From CAYUYV01 sp964474635 (GTDB lineage: Bacteria; Pseudomonadota; Alphaproteobacteria; JAJFIK01), in assembly GCA_964474635.1 (NCBI GenBank), contig CAYYTT010000060.1:1-22484 (forward strand): 22,484 nucleotides of DNA. Direction: 5' to 3'. Position 1 is the first letter of the stretch, and every line of letters begins with the position of its first letter. Of the stretch, positions 1-7,500 are shown one piece after another. The position numbers were made by a program, and so were the translations under genes. Below the pieces are notes generated by a model that was not told the DNA's origin, ran no database searches, and saw only the letters and a program-made list of their open reading frames with translations.

Positions 1-33
1 GCTCACGGCCGCGGGCCTCCGCGGGGGCGGCGC
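1..33. repeat. Diverged copy of the GC-rich repeat found around 5184-5405
   Basis: The first bases of the window, starting GCTCACGGCCGCGGGC and running into GCGGGGGCGGCGC, match the repeat unit next to the assembly gap (GCTCACGCGCCGCGGGCGCT, then GCGGGGGCGGCGCG) with a few substitutions and small deletions. About 40 bases further on, GTGCGGGTTTATGGCGGCGC resembles another part of the same unit. The copy is degenerate and cut by the window edge, so its true limits are unknown. The remaining bases up to about 160 are GC-rich with no gene that I can support. Confidence 0.45.
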
Positions 34-162
34 AAAGGCGCCGGGCCGCGGTCGCGGCCTTGAGCGCGGTGCGGGTTTATGGCGGCGCGCTATGAGGAAG
101 GCCGCGCCCCATGCTAAGGCGGCACCGGCGGGTTTGTTGCCGCCCAAAGCGCCCTCTCACAA

Positions 163-219
163 TCAAGCAATACAGGCACATTCAAGCAACGCAGGCACAG
201 TCAAGCAACACAGGGCGAC
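163..219 (+). repeat. Three tandem 19-nt direct repeats upstream of the saccharopine dehydrogenase-like gene
   Basis: Three head-to-tail 19-nt units start at 163, 182 and 201, each beginning TCAAGCAA and continuing with an ACAGGCACA-like half. Units 1 and 2 differ at three positions; unit 3 is more diverged at its end. They finish just before the ribosome binding site AGGAAGGA (222-229) of the gene starting at 237, so they lie in its promoter or untranslated leader. A regulatory role (iterated binding sites) or simple slippage are both possible. No spacers are present, so this is not a CRISPR array. Confidence 0.75.
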
Positions 220-236
220 ACAGGAAGGACGGGGCT

Positions 237-1334
237 ATGACAGATGTTTTGGTGATTGGAGCCGGTCAAATCGGCCAGAAAATCACATGGCTGCTGGAGC
301 GGACCGGCGATTACAAGGTCACCTTGACGGACAACTCGTCCCACGCCCTGCAACGCCTCGGCCCGGGCGCGGCCACCCGCCTCGTCCCCGTCGACGCGGA
401 AGACACCGACGCCCTCACCGAGGCCCTTGACGGCATGTTCGCTGTTATTTCGGCGGCGCCCTATCACGTCACACGGCACATCGCGCAGGCCGCGCGCCGC
501 GCCGGGGTGCATTATCTCGATCTCACCGAAGATGTGGCGACCAAGGAATATGTGAAAACGCTGGCGGAGGATGCCCACTCGGCCTTTATCCCCCAATGCG
601 GTCTGGCGCCGGGTTTCATTTCCATCGTGGGCCACAATCTCGCGCAGCGCTTCGATAAGCTCGACACCTTGAGCTTGCGGGTGGGTGCCCTGCCCCAGTT
701 CCCGTCGAACGCGCTTGCCTACAATCTGACCTGGAGCACGGAGGGCGTCATCAACGAGTATTGCCAGCCCTGCGAAGCGATCGTGAACCGTCAGCTCGCC
801 TCCGTTCCGCCCATGGAGGAAATCGAGCACTTTTCCCTCGACGGCATCCGCTATGAGGCCTTCAACACCTCCGGCGGCCTTGGTACCTTGTGCGAAACGC
901 TGAAAGGCAAAGTCCGTCAACTGAACTATCGCACCATCCGGTATCCGGGCCACCGGGACGCCATGAAGATGCTGCTCCAGGACCTGCGCCTGGCCGAACG
1001 GCCGGACCTGCTGAAGGAAATCCTGGAATTTGCCCTGCCGGCGACGCGCCAGGATGTGGTGGTGATTTTCGTAACCGCGACGGGCCATCAGGACGGCCGC
1101 CTGATGCAGGAATCCTATGTGAACCGCGTGTTCTCCCGGGACATGAACGGAAAAATCTGGACCGGCATTCAGCGCACCACCGCCTCGGCGATCTGCACGG
1201 TACTCGATATGCTGCGTTCAGAGCAATTGCCGACGCGCGGCTTTGTCCGCCAGGAGCAGATCGGCCTGGAGGCGTTCCTGGGCAATCGCTTCGGCAAGGT
1301 CTACGCCCCCGATACACCGCTTCCCACCCTGTGA
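237..1334 (+). CDS. Saccharopine dehydrogenase-like (LYS9-type) oxidoreductase
   Basis: This 365-residue protein resembles bacterial saccharopine dehydrogenases, which oxidise saccharopine to glutamate and 2-aminoadipate 6-semialdehyde in the cytoplasm. The N-terminus MTDVLVIGAGQIGQ carries the Rossmann motif GxGxxG. The middle holds the family segments YLDLTED and CGLAPGF, and the C-terminal half has TSGGLGTLCETL and YPGHRDAMK, typical of the saccharopine dehydrogenase C-terminal domain. I chose the ATG at 237 because AGGAAGGA precedes it and the Rossmann fold starts at once; the frame is open further upstream but reads as basic, low-complexity sequence over the tandem repeats. The next gene, 62 bases downstream, is an ALDH7-type dehydrogenase that would use the semialdehyde product, which supports lysine catabolism. 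No lysine-ketoglutarate reductase is in the window. A carboxynorspermidine-type activity is a less likely alternative. Confidence 0.88.
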   Translation: MTDVLVIGAGQIGQKITWLLERTGDYKVTLTDNSSHALQRLGPGAATRLVPVDAEDTDALTEALDGMFAVISAAPYHVTRHIAQAARRAGVHYLDLTEDVATKEYVKTLAEDAHSAFIPQCGLAPGFISIVGHNLAQRFDKLDTLSLRVGALPQFPSNALAYNLTWSTEGVINEYCQPCEAIVNRQLASVPPMEEIEHFSLDGIRYEAFNTSGGLGTLCETLKGKVRQLNYRTIRYPGHRDAMKMLLQDLRLAERPDLLKEILEFALPATRQDVVVIFVTATGHQDGRLMQESYVNRVFSRDMNGKIWTGIQRTTASAICTVLDMLRSEQLPTRGFVRQEQIGLEAFLGNRFGKVYAPDTPLPTL

Positions 1335-1396
1335 AAACACGCCTGACACCTCGGCCGTCCCGGGCCGGATAAAACGATTAAGCAAGGAACCGCCCC

Positions 1397-2899
1397 ATGA
1401 CCCAGCACGCCATTTTCGACCGGCTCGGCCTTGAGGCCGGCGCCCTGACCGGCGGGGACATCACTGTGACCTCGCCCATCGACGGGGCCGCCATTGCCGC
1501 CGTGCAGAGCGATACGCCGGAGGCCATCGAGGCCAAGATCGCCCGTGCACAGAGCGCTTTTGAAGCCTGGCGCCAGGTGCCGGCGCCGCGCCGGGGCGAG
1601 CTTGTGCGCCTGCTCGGTGAGGAATTGCGCGCCCATAAGGACGCGCTCGGTGAACTCGTCACGGTCGAGTGCGGCAAGATCCGCTCCGAAGGCCTGGGCG
1701 AAGTTCAGGAGATGATCGACATCTGCGATTTTGCCGTCGGCCTGTCGCGCCAGCTCTATGGCCTGACCATCGCTTCCGAGCGTCCGGGCCACCACATGCT
1801 GGAGCGCTGGCACCCCTTGGGCCCGACGGCGGTGATCAGCGCCTTCAACTTCCCCGTGGCCGTGTGGTCCTGGAACACGGCTCTTGCGCTGGTATGCGGA
1901 AATTCCGTGCTGTGGAAACCGTCCGAGAAGACACCCCTGACCGCCCTCGCCTGTTCCGCCCTGCTGCGCAAGGCCATGGCGGCCCTGCCGGAGGCGCCGG
2001 AGGGCCTTGCGGATGTGGTCATCGGGGCCCGGAGCGCCGGAGAGCAACTCGTCGACGATCCGCGCGTCGCGCTTGTTTCGGCGACGGGCAGCACGGCCAT
2101 GGGCCGGGAGGTGGGTCCCCGCGCGGCGCGCCGGTTCGCACGGACCCTGCTGGAGCTGGGCGGCAATGCCGCCATGATCGTGGCGCCCTCGGCCGATCTT
2201 GATCTGGCGGTGCGGGCCATCGTGTTCGGCGCCGCTGGCACGGCCGGGCAGCGCTGCACGACCCTGCGCCGGCTGATCGTCCATGAAAGCCTTTATGGGC
2301 CCCTGGTGGAGCGCATTGCGCGGGCCTATGGGAGCCTGACCGTGGGCAATCCCCTGGATGATCGCACCCTTGTCGGCCCACTGATCGACAAACATGGCTA
2401 TGAGGGCATGGTGGCCGCCCTGGACGCGGCAAAGGCCGCGGGCGGTACAGTGCATGGTGGTGAACGCCTCACGGATGTCGGCGGGCCGGATGCTTTTTAT
2501 GTGCGCCCAGCGATTGTCGAAATGCCGAGCCAGAGCGATGTGGTGCGCACCGAGACCTTTGCGCCGATCCTCTATGCCATGCGCTACAGCGCCTTTGAAG
2601 AGGCCCTCGCCATGCAGAACGATGTGCCCCAGGGCCTGTCGTCCTGCATCTTCACCACCGATATTCGCGAGTCGGAACAATTCCTGTCGGCCGTGGGCAG
2701 CGATTGCGGCATCGCCAATGTCAATATCGGCTCCAGCGGCGCGGAAATCGGCGGGGCCTTCGGCGGCGAGAAGGAGACCGGCGGCGGACGGGAGTCCGGC
2801 TCGGATGCGTGGAAGGGCTATATGCGGCGCCAGACCCAGACCGTGAACTACTCGCGCGACTTGCCGCTCGCCCAGGGCGTCAAGTTCGACGTGGACTGA
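1397..2899 (+). CDS. Aldehyde dehydrogenase, ALDH7 (aminoadipate semialdehyde dehydrogenase) type
   Basis: A 500-residue NAD(P)-dependent aldehyde dehydrogenase of normal family length. The catalytic apparatus is complete: Asn151 in SAFNFP, Lys174 in WKPSEKTP, general base Glu253 in LELGGN and nucleophile Cys287 in GTAGQRCTTLRR. The sequence around the cysteine and the segment FGGEKETGGGRESGSDAWK near the C-terminus are characteristic of the ALDH7/antiquitin group, which oxidises 2-aminoadipate 6-semialdehyde to 2-aminoadipate. The start ATG has an AAGGAA-like binding site (1384-1389). With the LYS9-like gene just upstream it probably performs the second half of the saccharopine route of lysine breakdown, a route reported in bacteria together with osmotic-stress functions. 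A betaine-aldehyde or other semialdehyde substrate cannot be excluded from sequence alone. Confidence 0.92.
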   Translation: MTQHAIFDRLGLEAGALTGGDITVTSPIDGAAIAAVQSDTPEAIEAKIARAQSAFEAWRQVPAPRRGELVRLLGEELRAHKDALGELVTVECGKIRSEGLGEVQEMIDICDFAVGLSRQLYGLTIASERPGHHMLERWHPLGPTAVISAFNFPVAVWSWNTALALVCGNSVLWKPSEKTPLTALACSALLRKAMAALPEAPEGLADVVIGARSAGEQLVDDPRVALVSATGSTAMGREVGPRAARRFARTLLELGGNAAMIVAPSADLDLAVRAIVFGAAGTAGQRCTTLRRLIVHESLYGPLVERIARAYGSLTVGNPLDDRTLVGPLIDKHGYEGMVAALDAAKAAGGTVHGGERLTDVGGPDAFYVRPAIVEMPSQSDVVRTETFAPILYAMRYSAFEEALAMQNDVPQGLSSCIFTTDIRESEQFLSAVGSDCGIANVNIGSSGAEIGGAFGGEKETGGGRESGSDAWKGYMRRQTQTVNYSRDLPLAQGVKFDVD

Positions 2900-2921
2900 T
2901 GGTGCATCGGGTGGGACGGCC

Positions 2922-4757
2922 ATGACCGGACAGGGCGACAAATTCCAGGTCCTCAAGGACGTCTTCGGCTATGACAGCTTTCGTCCCGGCCAGGAAGAGA
3001 TTATCGATGCCCTGACGGGCGGTGAACATGTGCTCGCTGTCATGCCAACGGGCGCGGGCAAATCCCTGTGCTATCAGGTGCCGGCCCTGGTGCGCGGCGG
3101 TCTCGGCCTTGTGGTCTCGCCGCTGGTGGCCTTGATGCAGGACCAGGTCGCGGCCCTGAAGCTTGCCGGTGTGGCGGCCGAGGCCCTGAACTCCGGCCAG
3201 AACCCGAAGGAAAATGCCGAGATCTGGTCGCGGGTGCGCGCGGGCGAAGTCTCACTACTCTATATGGCGCCCGAGCGGCTCATGACCGAGTCGATGCTCA
3301 CGGGCCTGAGCGATTTGCCCGTGCGCCTCATCGCCATCGACGAGGCACACTGCATTTCCCAATGGGGCCCCGCGTTTCGCCCGGAATACGAAGACCTGAA
3401 ATATCTGCGCACGCATTTTGCCGACACGCCCATCGCCGCCGTCACCGCCACGGCCGATGGGGAAACGCGGGCGGACATCGCCCGTAAGCTGTTCGAGGGC
3501 AAGGCCCGTGTGTTTGTCTCAGGCTTCGACCGGCCCAATATTTCCCTCAGTGTGCTGCGCAAAGCCAAGCCGGAGGCGCAGCTTGTGGACCTTGTCTCGC
3601 GCCACAAGGGCGAGGCCGGCGTCGTCTATTGCCTGTCCCGCAAAAAAACCGAGGAGACCGCGCGCCTTTTGAGCGATGCGGGCCACCCCGCCCTGCCCTA
3701 TCACGCCGGCATGGCCGCCGAGGCACGCCAGGCCAATCAGGACAGGTTTCTGACCGAACCCGGCCTTGTGATGGCCGCCACCATCGCCTTCGGCATGGGG
3801 ATCGACAAGCCGGACGTGCGCTTCGTCTTCCACACGGATATTCCGGGCAGTGTCGAAGCCTACTATCAGGAAATCGGGCGCGCGGGCCGCGATGGGGGGG
3901 CAAGCGAGGCCGTTATGCTGTACGGGGCGGCCGATATCGCCATGCGCCGGCGCTTCATCGAGGAAGAAGACAGCGATGAGGAGCGCAAGCGCCTGCAGCA
4001 CAAGCGGCTCGACGCCCTGATCACCTATTGCGAGACCGTGACCTGCCGGCGGGCCGTGCTGCTCAATTATTTCGGAGAGACGGCCGAGCCCTGCGGCAAT
4101 TGCGATGTTTGTCTGAACCCGCCTGATCTTGCCGACGGCACCGTCGATGGCCAGAAGGCCCTTTCGGCCATCTGGCGCACGGGCCAACGGTTCGGCGCGG
4201 CGCATATCGTGGACGTACTGCGCGGTGCCAAGACAGACAAGATCCGCAGCTTCGGCCATGACCAGTTGCCGACCTATGGTGTGGGCGCGGACCGGTCCAA
4301 GGATATCTGGCGCAGCATTCTGCGCCAACTCGATGCCGCCGGGTTCGTGGCCGTCGACATGGCACGCTACGGTGCCCTGACGGTGACGGACAAGGGCAAG
4401 GCCCTGCTGAAGGGTGCGGAAACCTTCCGCTACAAGATCGAGGACGCGCGCGCCGCCCAGGCCTCCCAGCGCGCCGGCGGCACGAACGCGAAACCGTCCA
4501 AAGGCGATCTGTCGGCGGACGAGGAGGCCCTGTTCCAGCGCCTGAAATCCCTGCGCCTGTCGCTCGCCAAGGAACGGGGCGTGGCCGCCTTCATCATTTT
4601 CTCCGACCAGTCCCTGGCAGACATGGCCCGGCGCCGCCCCAAAACCAAAACCGAGTTTTCAGACGTTCACGGCGTGGGCGAAAAGAAAGTGCGGGACTTC
4701 GCGGATGTGTTCCTGGCGGAAATCAATGAGAATGAGGAGACGCAAAGCCATGGCTGA
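2922..4757 (+). CDS. recQ: ATP-dependent DNA helicase RecQ
   Basis: A full-length (611 residues) 3'-5' superfamily 2 helicase of the RecQ family, acting in recombination and repair of stalled forks. Visible elements in order: motif I MPTGAGKS at 41-48, DEAH box at 140-143, the aromatic-rich loop SQWGPAFRPEY just after it, AVTATA (motif III), the Q(E)IGRAGRD motif VI region, the RecQ zinc-binding cysteines Cys375, Cys391, Cys394 and Cys397, a winged-helix region, and a C-terminal HRDC domain ending near HGVGEKKVRDF. The usual loop sequence is SQWGHDFRPEY; here His-Asp is replaced by Pro-Ala. The start ATG lies 22 bases after the ALDH stop behind GGGTGGGA. The gene overlaps the downstream cupin by 8 bases, so translation is probably coupled. 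RecQ has no known link to the lysine genes, so the shared orientation may be chance. Confidence 0.97.
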   Translation: MTGQGDKFQVLKDVFGYDSFRPGQEEIIDALTGGEHVLAVMPTGAGKSLCYQVPALVRGGLGLVVSPLVALMQDQVAALKLAGVAAEALNSGQNPKENAEIWSRVRAGEVSLLYMAPERLMTESMLTGLSDLPVRLIAIDEAHCISQWGPAFRPEYEDLKYLRTHFADTPIAAVTATADGETRADIARKLFEGKARVFVSGFDRPNISLSVLRKAKPEAQLVDLVSRHKGEAGVVYCLSRKKTEETARLLSDAGHPALPYHAGMAAEARQANQDRFLTEPGLVMAATIAFGMGIDKPDVRFVFHTDIPGSVEAYYQEIGRAGRDGGASEAVMLYGAADIAMRRRFIEEEDSDEERKRLQHKRLDALITYCETVTCRRAVLLNYFGETAEPCGNCDVCLNPPDLADGTVDGQKALSAIWRTGQRFGAAHIVDVLRGAKTDKIRSFGHDQLPTYGVGADRSKDIWRSILRQLDAAGFVAVDMARYGALTVTDKGKALLKGAETFRYKIEDARAAQASQRAGGTNAKPSKGDLSADEEALFQRLKSLRLSLAKERGVAAFIIFSDQSLADMARRRPKTKTEFSDVHGVGEKKVRDFADVFLAEINENEETQSHG

Positions 4758-5142
4758 CACGGACACAACACCCGGCGCCTTTGACCTGGGCGACTTTTTC
4801 CTGGCCCTGACAGACGGTGCGGCGGCCGAACCTGTGGCCGTCGATGATGATTTCTGGTCCGAGGGGGTCGCCAAACTGCCCGCCGGACGGCTCGTCAGCA
4901 CCTTCCGGACGGATGGGAACTGGACCAATTGGGAGCGCCATCCGCAGGGGGATGAAGTCATCGTGCAACTGTCCGGCGCGCAGGAGTTGATCCTGGAGAC
5001 CGATCCGCCGCGCCGTGTGCGCCTGACGAAGGGACAGTTCGCGGTCGTGCCCAGCGGTGTGTGGCACACGGCCGATGTGGTGGAACCGGGCGAGGCCCTG
5101 TTCATCACCCGTGGCGAAGGCACCGAGCACAAGCCACGTTAA
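4750..5142 (+). CDS. Small single-domain cupin protein
   Basis: A 130-residue cytoplasmic protein with one cupin beta-barrel. Motif 1 is seen in NWERHPQGDEVIVQLSG (His64, Glu69) and motif 2 in GQFAVVPSGVWHTADV (His106), giving possible metal ligands. The substrate cannot be told: cupins of this size include sugar or amino-acid binding proteins, isomerases and dioxygenases. The ATG at 4750 has GAGGAG at 4734-4739, inside the end of recQ, and the reading frames overlap by 8 bases. An in-frame start upstream at 4705 would add a short arginine-rich stretch within recQ and lacks as good a binding site. Downstream, coding ends and the GC-rich repeat and assembly gap begin, so any further operon member would be hidden. 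Confidence 0.85.
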   Translation: MADTDTTPGAFDLGDFFLALTDGAAAEPVAVDDDFWSEGVAKLPAGRLVSTFRTDGNWTNWERHPQGDEVIVQLSGAQELILETDPPRRVRLTKGQFAVVPSGVWHTADVVEPGEALFITRGEGTEHKPR

Positions 5143-5183
5143 AGCGGCAAGCGAGACCTCCAGATCACTCTGTCTCCAGCGCG

Positions 5184-5405
5184 GCGCTGCTGTTTTTTGC
5201 GCTCACGCGCCGCGGGCGCTCNNNNNNNNNNNNNNNNNNNNNNNNNNNNNNNNNNNNNNNNNNNNNNNNNNNNNNNNNNNNNNNNNNNNNNNNNNNNNNN
5301 NNNNNNNNNNNNNNNNNNNNNGCGGCGCGGGTTTATCGCGCTGCTGTTTTTTGCGCTCACGCGCCGCAGGCGCTCTGCGGGGGCGGCGCGAGTTTATCGC
5401 GCCGC
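5184..5405. repeat. GC-rich repeat array (61-bp period) interrupted by the assembly gap
   Basis: Bases 5184-5221, left of the gap, and 5338-5375, right of it, are identical except at one of 38 positions; both contain the run CTGCTGTTTTTTGCGCTCAC. On the right side the segment GCGGCGCGGGTTTATCGCG at 5322 recurs at 5383 with one change, giving a 61-bp period. The array runs into the 3' end of the minus-strand membrane protein gene and supplies its stop codon (TTA on the plus strand at 5394-5396). A diverged copy is present at the left edge of the window. No protein is encoded in 5143-5393 that I can support. Confidence 0.8.
5222..5321. other. Assembly gap of 100 Ns
   Basis: Exactly 100 unknown bases, a conventional placeholder, sit inside the tandem repeat. 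The real distance and number of repeat units between the cupin gene and the membrane protein gene are unknown. Confidence 0.97.
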
Positions 5406-5975
5406 GCTGTGGCCGCCCTTGAGACGTGCCATCCGCCCACTGTCGATGTAAAGGGCAAGGGTCGTCAGCGCATAGATGATCGCAACGGCGAGTGGCACAA
5501 GCGTGAAGCGCGCCTCGGGCAGCAGGACCCAGATGGCGAACACCGCCAAGGCCCGCACGAGGGCATGGGCGGCATAGATCGGAACCCGCCCATAACTCCA
5601 ACCGATGATGGGCCAGTGGATCGACATGCCGATGGCGAGGATCAGGGGCACAAGGTCAGGCGCCGACCAGAAGGCCGCGATGGCCATGGGCCAGAACAAC
5701 AACATGGACAGGAAGGCGGGCCCGAGCAGCGTGCTGACCGCCGTTTTGTCCGCCATGAAGGGCACCCGGAACAGGGCGCCGAAGAGAAGCGCCAGGGGAA
5801 AAATACTCCCGCTGCCGATGAAAGCCCAGAGCCCCCAGGTCTTTCCGGTCACAAAGAGTCCAAGAACGCTCAGGGCGCCCCAATAAAAGATGCCGGCAAT
5901 GGGAAACGGATAGCCGCCCCGCAACCGAACATAGGCGGCGCGGCGATCCTCAAGAACGGCCTCGGCGAGATCCAT
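5394..5975 (-). CDS. Hypothetical integral membrane protein
   Basis: A 193-residue protein dominated by hydrophobic stretches such as FPIAGIFYWGALSVLGLFV, GSIFPLALLFGALF, FLSMLLFWPMAIAAFW and LVPLAVAIIYALTTLALYI, so about five to six membrane helices in the inner membrane. It has no signal peptide and no catalytic motif that I recognise; uncharacterised membrane families with a GYPF...GIFYWG start exist, but I cannot name one with certainty. I prefer the ATG at 5975 because GGAG lies about 9 bases upstream; GTG at 6002 or ATG at 5996 in the same frame would add up to nine residues. The last codons and stop fall inside the GC-rich repeat, so the natural C-terminus may have been altered by that repeat. 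Confidence 0.7.
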   Translation of the reverse strand: MDLAEAVLEDRRAAYVRLRGGYPFPIAGIFYWGALSVLGLFVTGKTWGLWAFIGSGSIFPLALLFGALFRVPFMADKTAVSTLLGPAFLSMLLFWPMAIAAFWSAPDLVPLILAIGMSIHWPIIGWSYGRVPIYAAHALVRALAVFAIWVLLPEARFTLVPLAVAIIYALTTLALYIDSGRMARLKGGHSAAR

Positions 5976-6048
5976 GGCGGCGCACTCCGCTGTCATGTTC
6001 ACGGCTCGGATAAGTGATCAGTCCCTACCACCCGTCCAGGCCCAAGAA

Positions 6049-6127
6049 GCGACCCAGGGCATCGGGCGCGGAGCGCGGCGCCCTGGGTCGCATCGCTGCT
6101 GCGCTCCCCGCAACGACGCTCGCGGGG
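6049..6127 (-). repeat. REP-like palindromic element downstream of the M20 genes
   Basis: A perfect 12-bp inverted repeat, GCGACCCAGGGC (6049-6060) and GCCCTGGGTCGC (6080-6091), encloses a 19-base GC-rich loop. Next to it CCCCGC (6106-6111) pairs with GCGGGG (6122-6127). Read on the minus strand it follows the pattern GTCGTTGCGGG, an AGCGCAGC-like stretch, CCAGGGC, loop, GCCCTGGGTCGC, which matches the elements at 19751-19898 and 22419-22484. It lies just past the stop of the second amidohydrolase gene and could stabilise or end its mRNA, but no T-run follows. The rest of 6003-6136 holds no gene that I can support. Confidence 0.75.
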
Positions 6128-6136
6128 TGGCTCCTC

Positions 6137-7471
6137 TTACTTCTTGGCCAGCAGGTCGAGCACGACCGTCGTGTTGGCCTCCGTGCCCACCTTGATGGTG
6201 GCCTCCGGTTCGATGGAGAAAAGCGGCGAGTGGTGTGCCGCGACCTTGATGCCTGTCTCGGCTTCCCGGGCGAGCTTCTCGGCGGAATTGCCGCCGACCC
6301 GGAAGAAGAGCCCCGGAATGGCCGGCTCCACGCTGTGGAAGTAGTGGAAATCCTCCGCCCCCATATTAACCTGGACGAAGGGGAGCACCCGGTCCGCTCC
6401 CATCTGCGCCGTCAGCGCCGCCGTCGAGCGGGCCGCAAGCTCCGGATCGTTCTCGGTCACGCCGGTCGATTCCTCCGACACGACGGTGCGCGGCAGCTTG
6501 TCGTCCGGCAGGCCGGCGGCCCGGCCGATATTGACGGCGATGCGCTCGATCCCGTTCAGCAGCGTCTTGCGCGCATCGCTGGAGTTGGAACGGACCGTCA
6601 GGCTCAGGCGCACTTCCTCACCGATGATATTGTGCTTGGAGCCGCCATGGATCGCGCCCACGGTCACCACGCCGGGCTCAAGAGGCGGCAATTCGCGCGC
6701 CACCAGGGTTTGCAGTGCCAGGACGATCTGGGCGGCGATCACGACGGGATCCTTGCCCCGGTGGGGCGAGGCGCCGTGGGTGCCGACGCCGGGCACGATG
6801 ACATCCACCGTGTCGCTGGAGGACAGCATCAGGCCGGGCTTCAAATAGACCGCGCCCGTGGGCAGGCGGCTGCTGACATGGTGGCCGACCACATAGTCCG
6901 GACGGGGAAAGCGCGTGTAAAGACCATCCTCGATCATCATGCGCGCCCCAAGAATACGCTCCTCGGCGGGCTGGCCGACGAACACGATGGTGCCGGACCA
7001 CTGGTCTTTCATGGCCGCGAGACGCCGGGCGGCGCCAATCAGGCTCACCATATGGCTGTCATGGCCGCAGGCGTGCATCACCGGCTTTTCGGTGCCGTCC
7101 GTGTCCACCTGGGTGGCCTTGGAAGCATAGGGCAGATCCGTACGCTCCTTGACCGGCAGACCGTCCATGTCGGCGCGCAAGAGCACCACGGGCCCCTCTC
7201 CGTTCTTCAGCACGCCCACAATGCCAGTACCGCCGACACCTTCCGTGACGGGAATGTCAAGCTTGCGCAATTCGGCGGCAAAGCGTTTGGCCGTCTTTTC
7301 CTCGCGCAAGGACAGCTCAGGGTTCTTGTGGAAGTGCGTGAAGAGATCCTCAAGATACGGATAATCTTTCTCGATAGCCTTGGTAAGGCCCGGATAGGTT
7401 TGCGCCGACGCCATTTTCGGCGCGGTCAGGGCAAGGCCCGCTAGGGCTGTTGCGATCAAAAGACGCTTCAT
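6137..7471 (-). CDS. Exported M20-family amidohydrolase (downstream copy)
   Basis: A 444-residue metal-dependent amidohydrolase of the M20D type (hippurate / N-acyl-amino-acid hydrolase relatives). A signal peptide MKRLLIATALAGLALTAPKMASA is expected to be cut before QTYPGL, so the enzyme should act in the periplasm, which is unusual since many M20D enzymes are cytoplasmic. Probable metal-site motifs are MHACGHD (His133, Cys135, His137), AEE (Glu170, Glu171), GHH (196-198) and EDFHYF (His376). The dimerisation lid lies between. AGGAGA precedes the ATG. It lies 29 bases after a paralogue of equal length, and over residues 71-140 the two share 62 of 70 positions. Substrate is unknown; an N-acylated or conjugated amino acid is the family-based expectation. 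The stop is followed by a REP-like hairpin. Confidence 0.92.
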   Translation of the reverse strand: MKRLLIATALAGLALTAPKMASAQTYPGLTKAIEKDYPYLEDLFTHFHKNPELSLREEKTAKRFAAELRKLDIPVTEGVGGTGIVGVLKNGEGPVVLLRADMDGLPVKERTDLPYASKATQVDTDGTEKPVMHACGHDSHMVSLIGAARRLAAMKDQWSGTIVFVGQPAEERILGARMMIEDGLYTRFPRPDYVVGHHVSSRLPTGAVYLKPGLMLSSSDTVDVIVPGVGTHGASPHRGKDPVVIAAQIVLALQTLVARELPPLEPGVVTVGAIHGGSKHNIIGEEVRLSLTVRSNSSDARKTLLNGIERIAVNIGRAAGLPDDKLPRTVVSEESTGVTENDPELAARSTAALTAQMGADRVLPFVQVNMGAEDFHYFHSVEPAIPGLFFRVGGNSAEKLAREAETGIKVAAHHSPLFSIEPEATIKVGTEANTTVVLDLLAKK

Positions 7472-7500
7472 GTCGGTCTCCTGTTTTGCAAGGGTTGAGA

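Noticed and set aside
163..219. Possible CRISPR array
   Set aside because: The repeats are directly adjacent with no spacers, only three units, and no cas genes are nearby. The 61-bp array around 5184-5405 fails for the same reasons.
1301..2956. 551-codon open frame on the minus strand opposite the ALDH gene
   Set aside because: It is antisense to a clear ALDH7-type protein, has no recognisable domain, and long open antisense frames are common in DNA with high GC at third codon positions.
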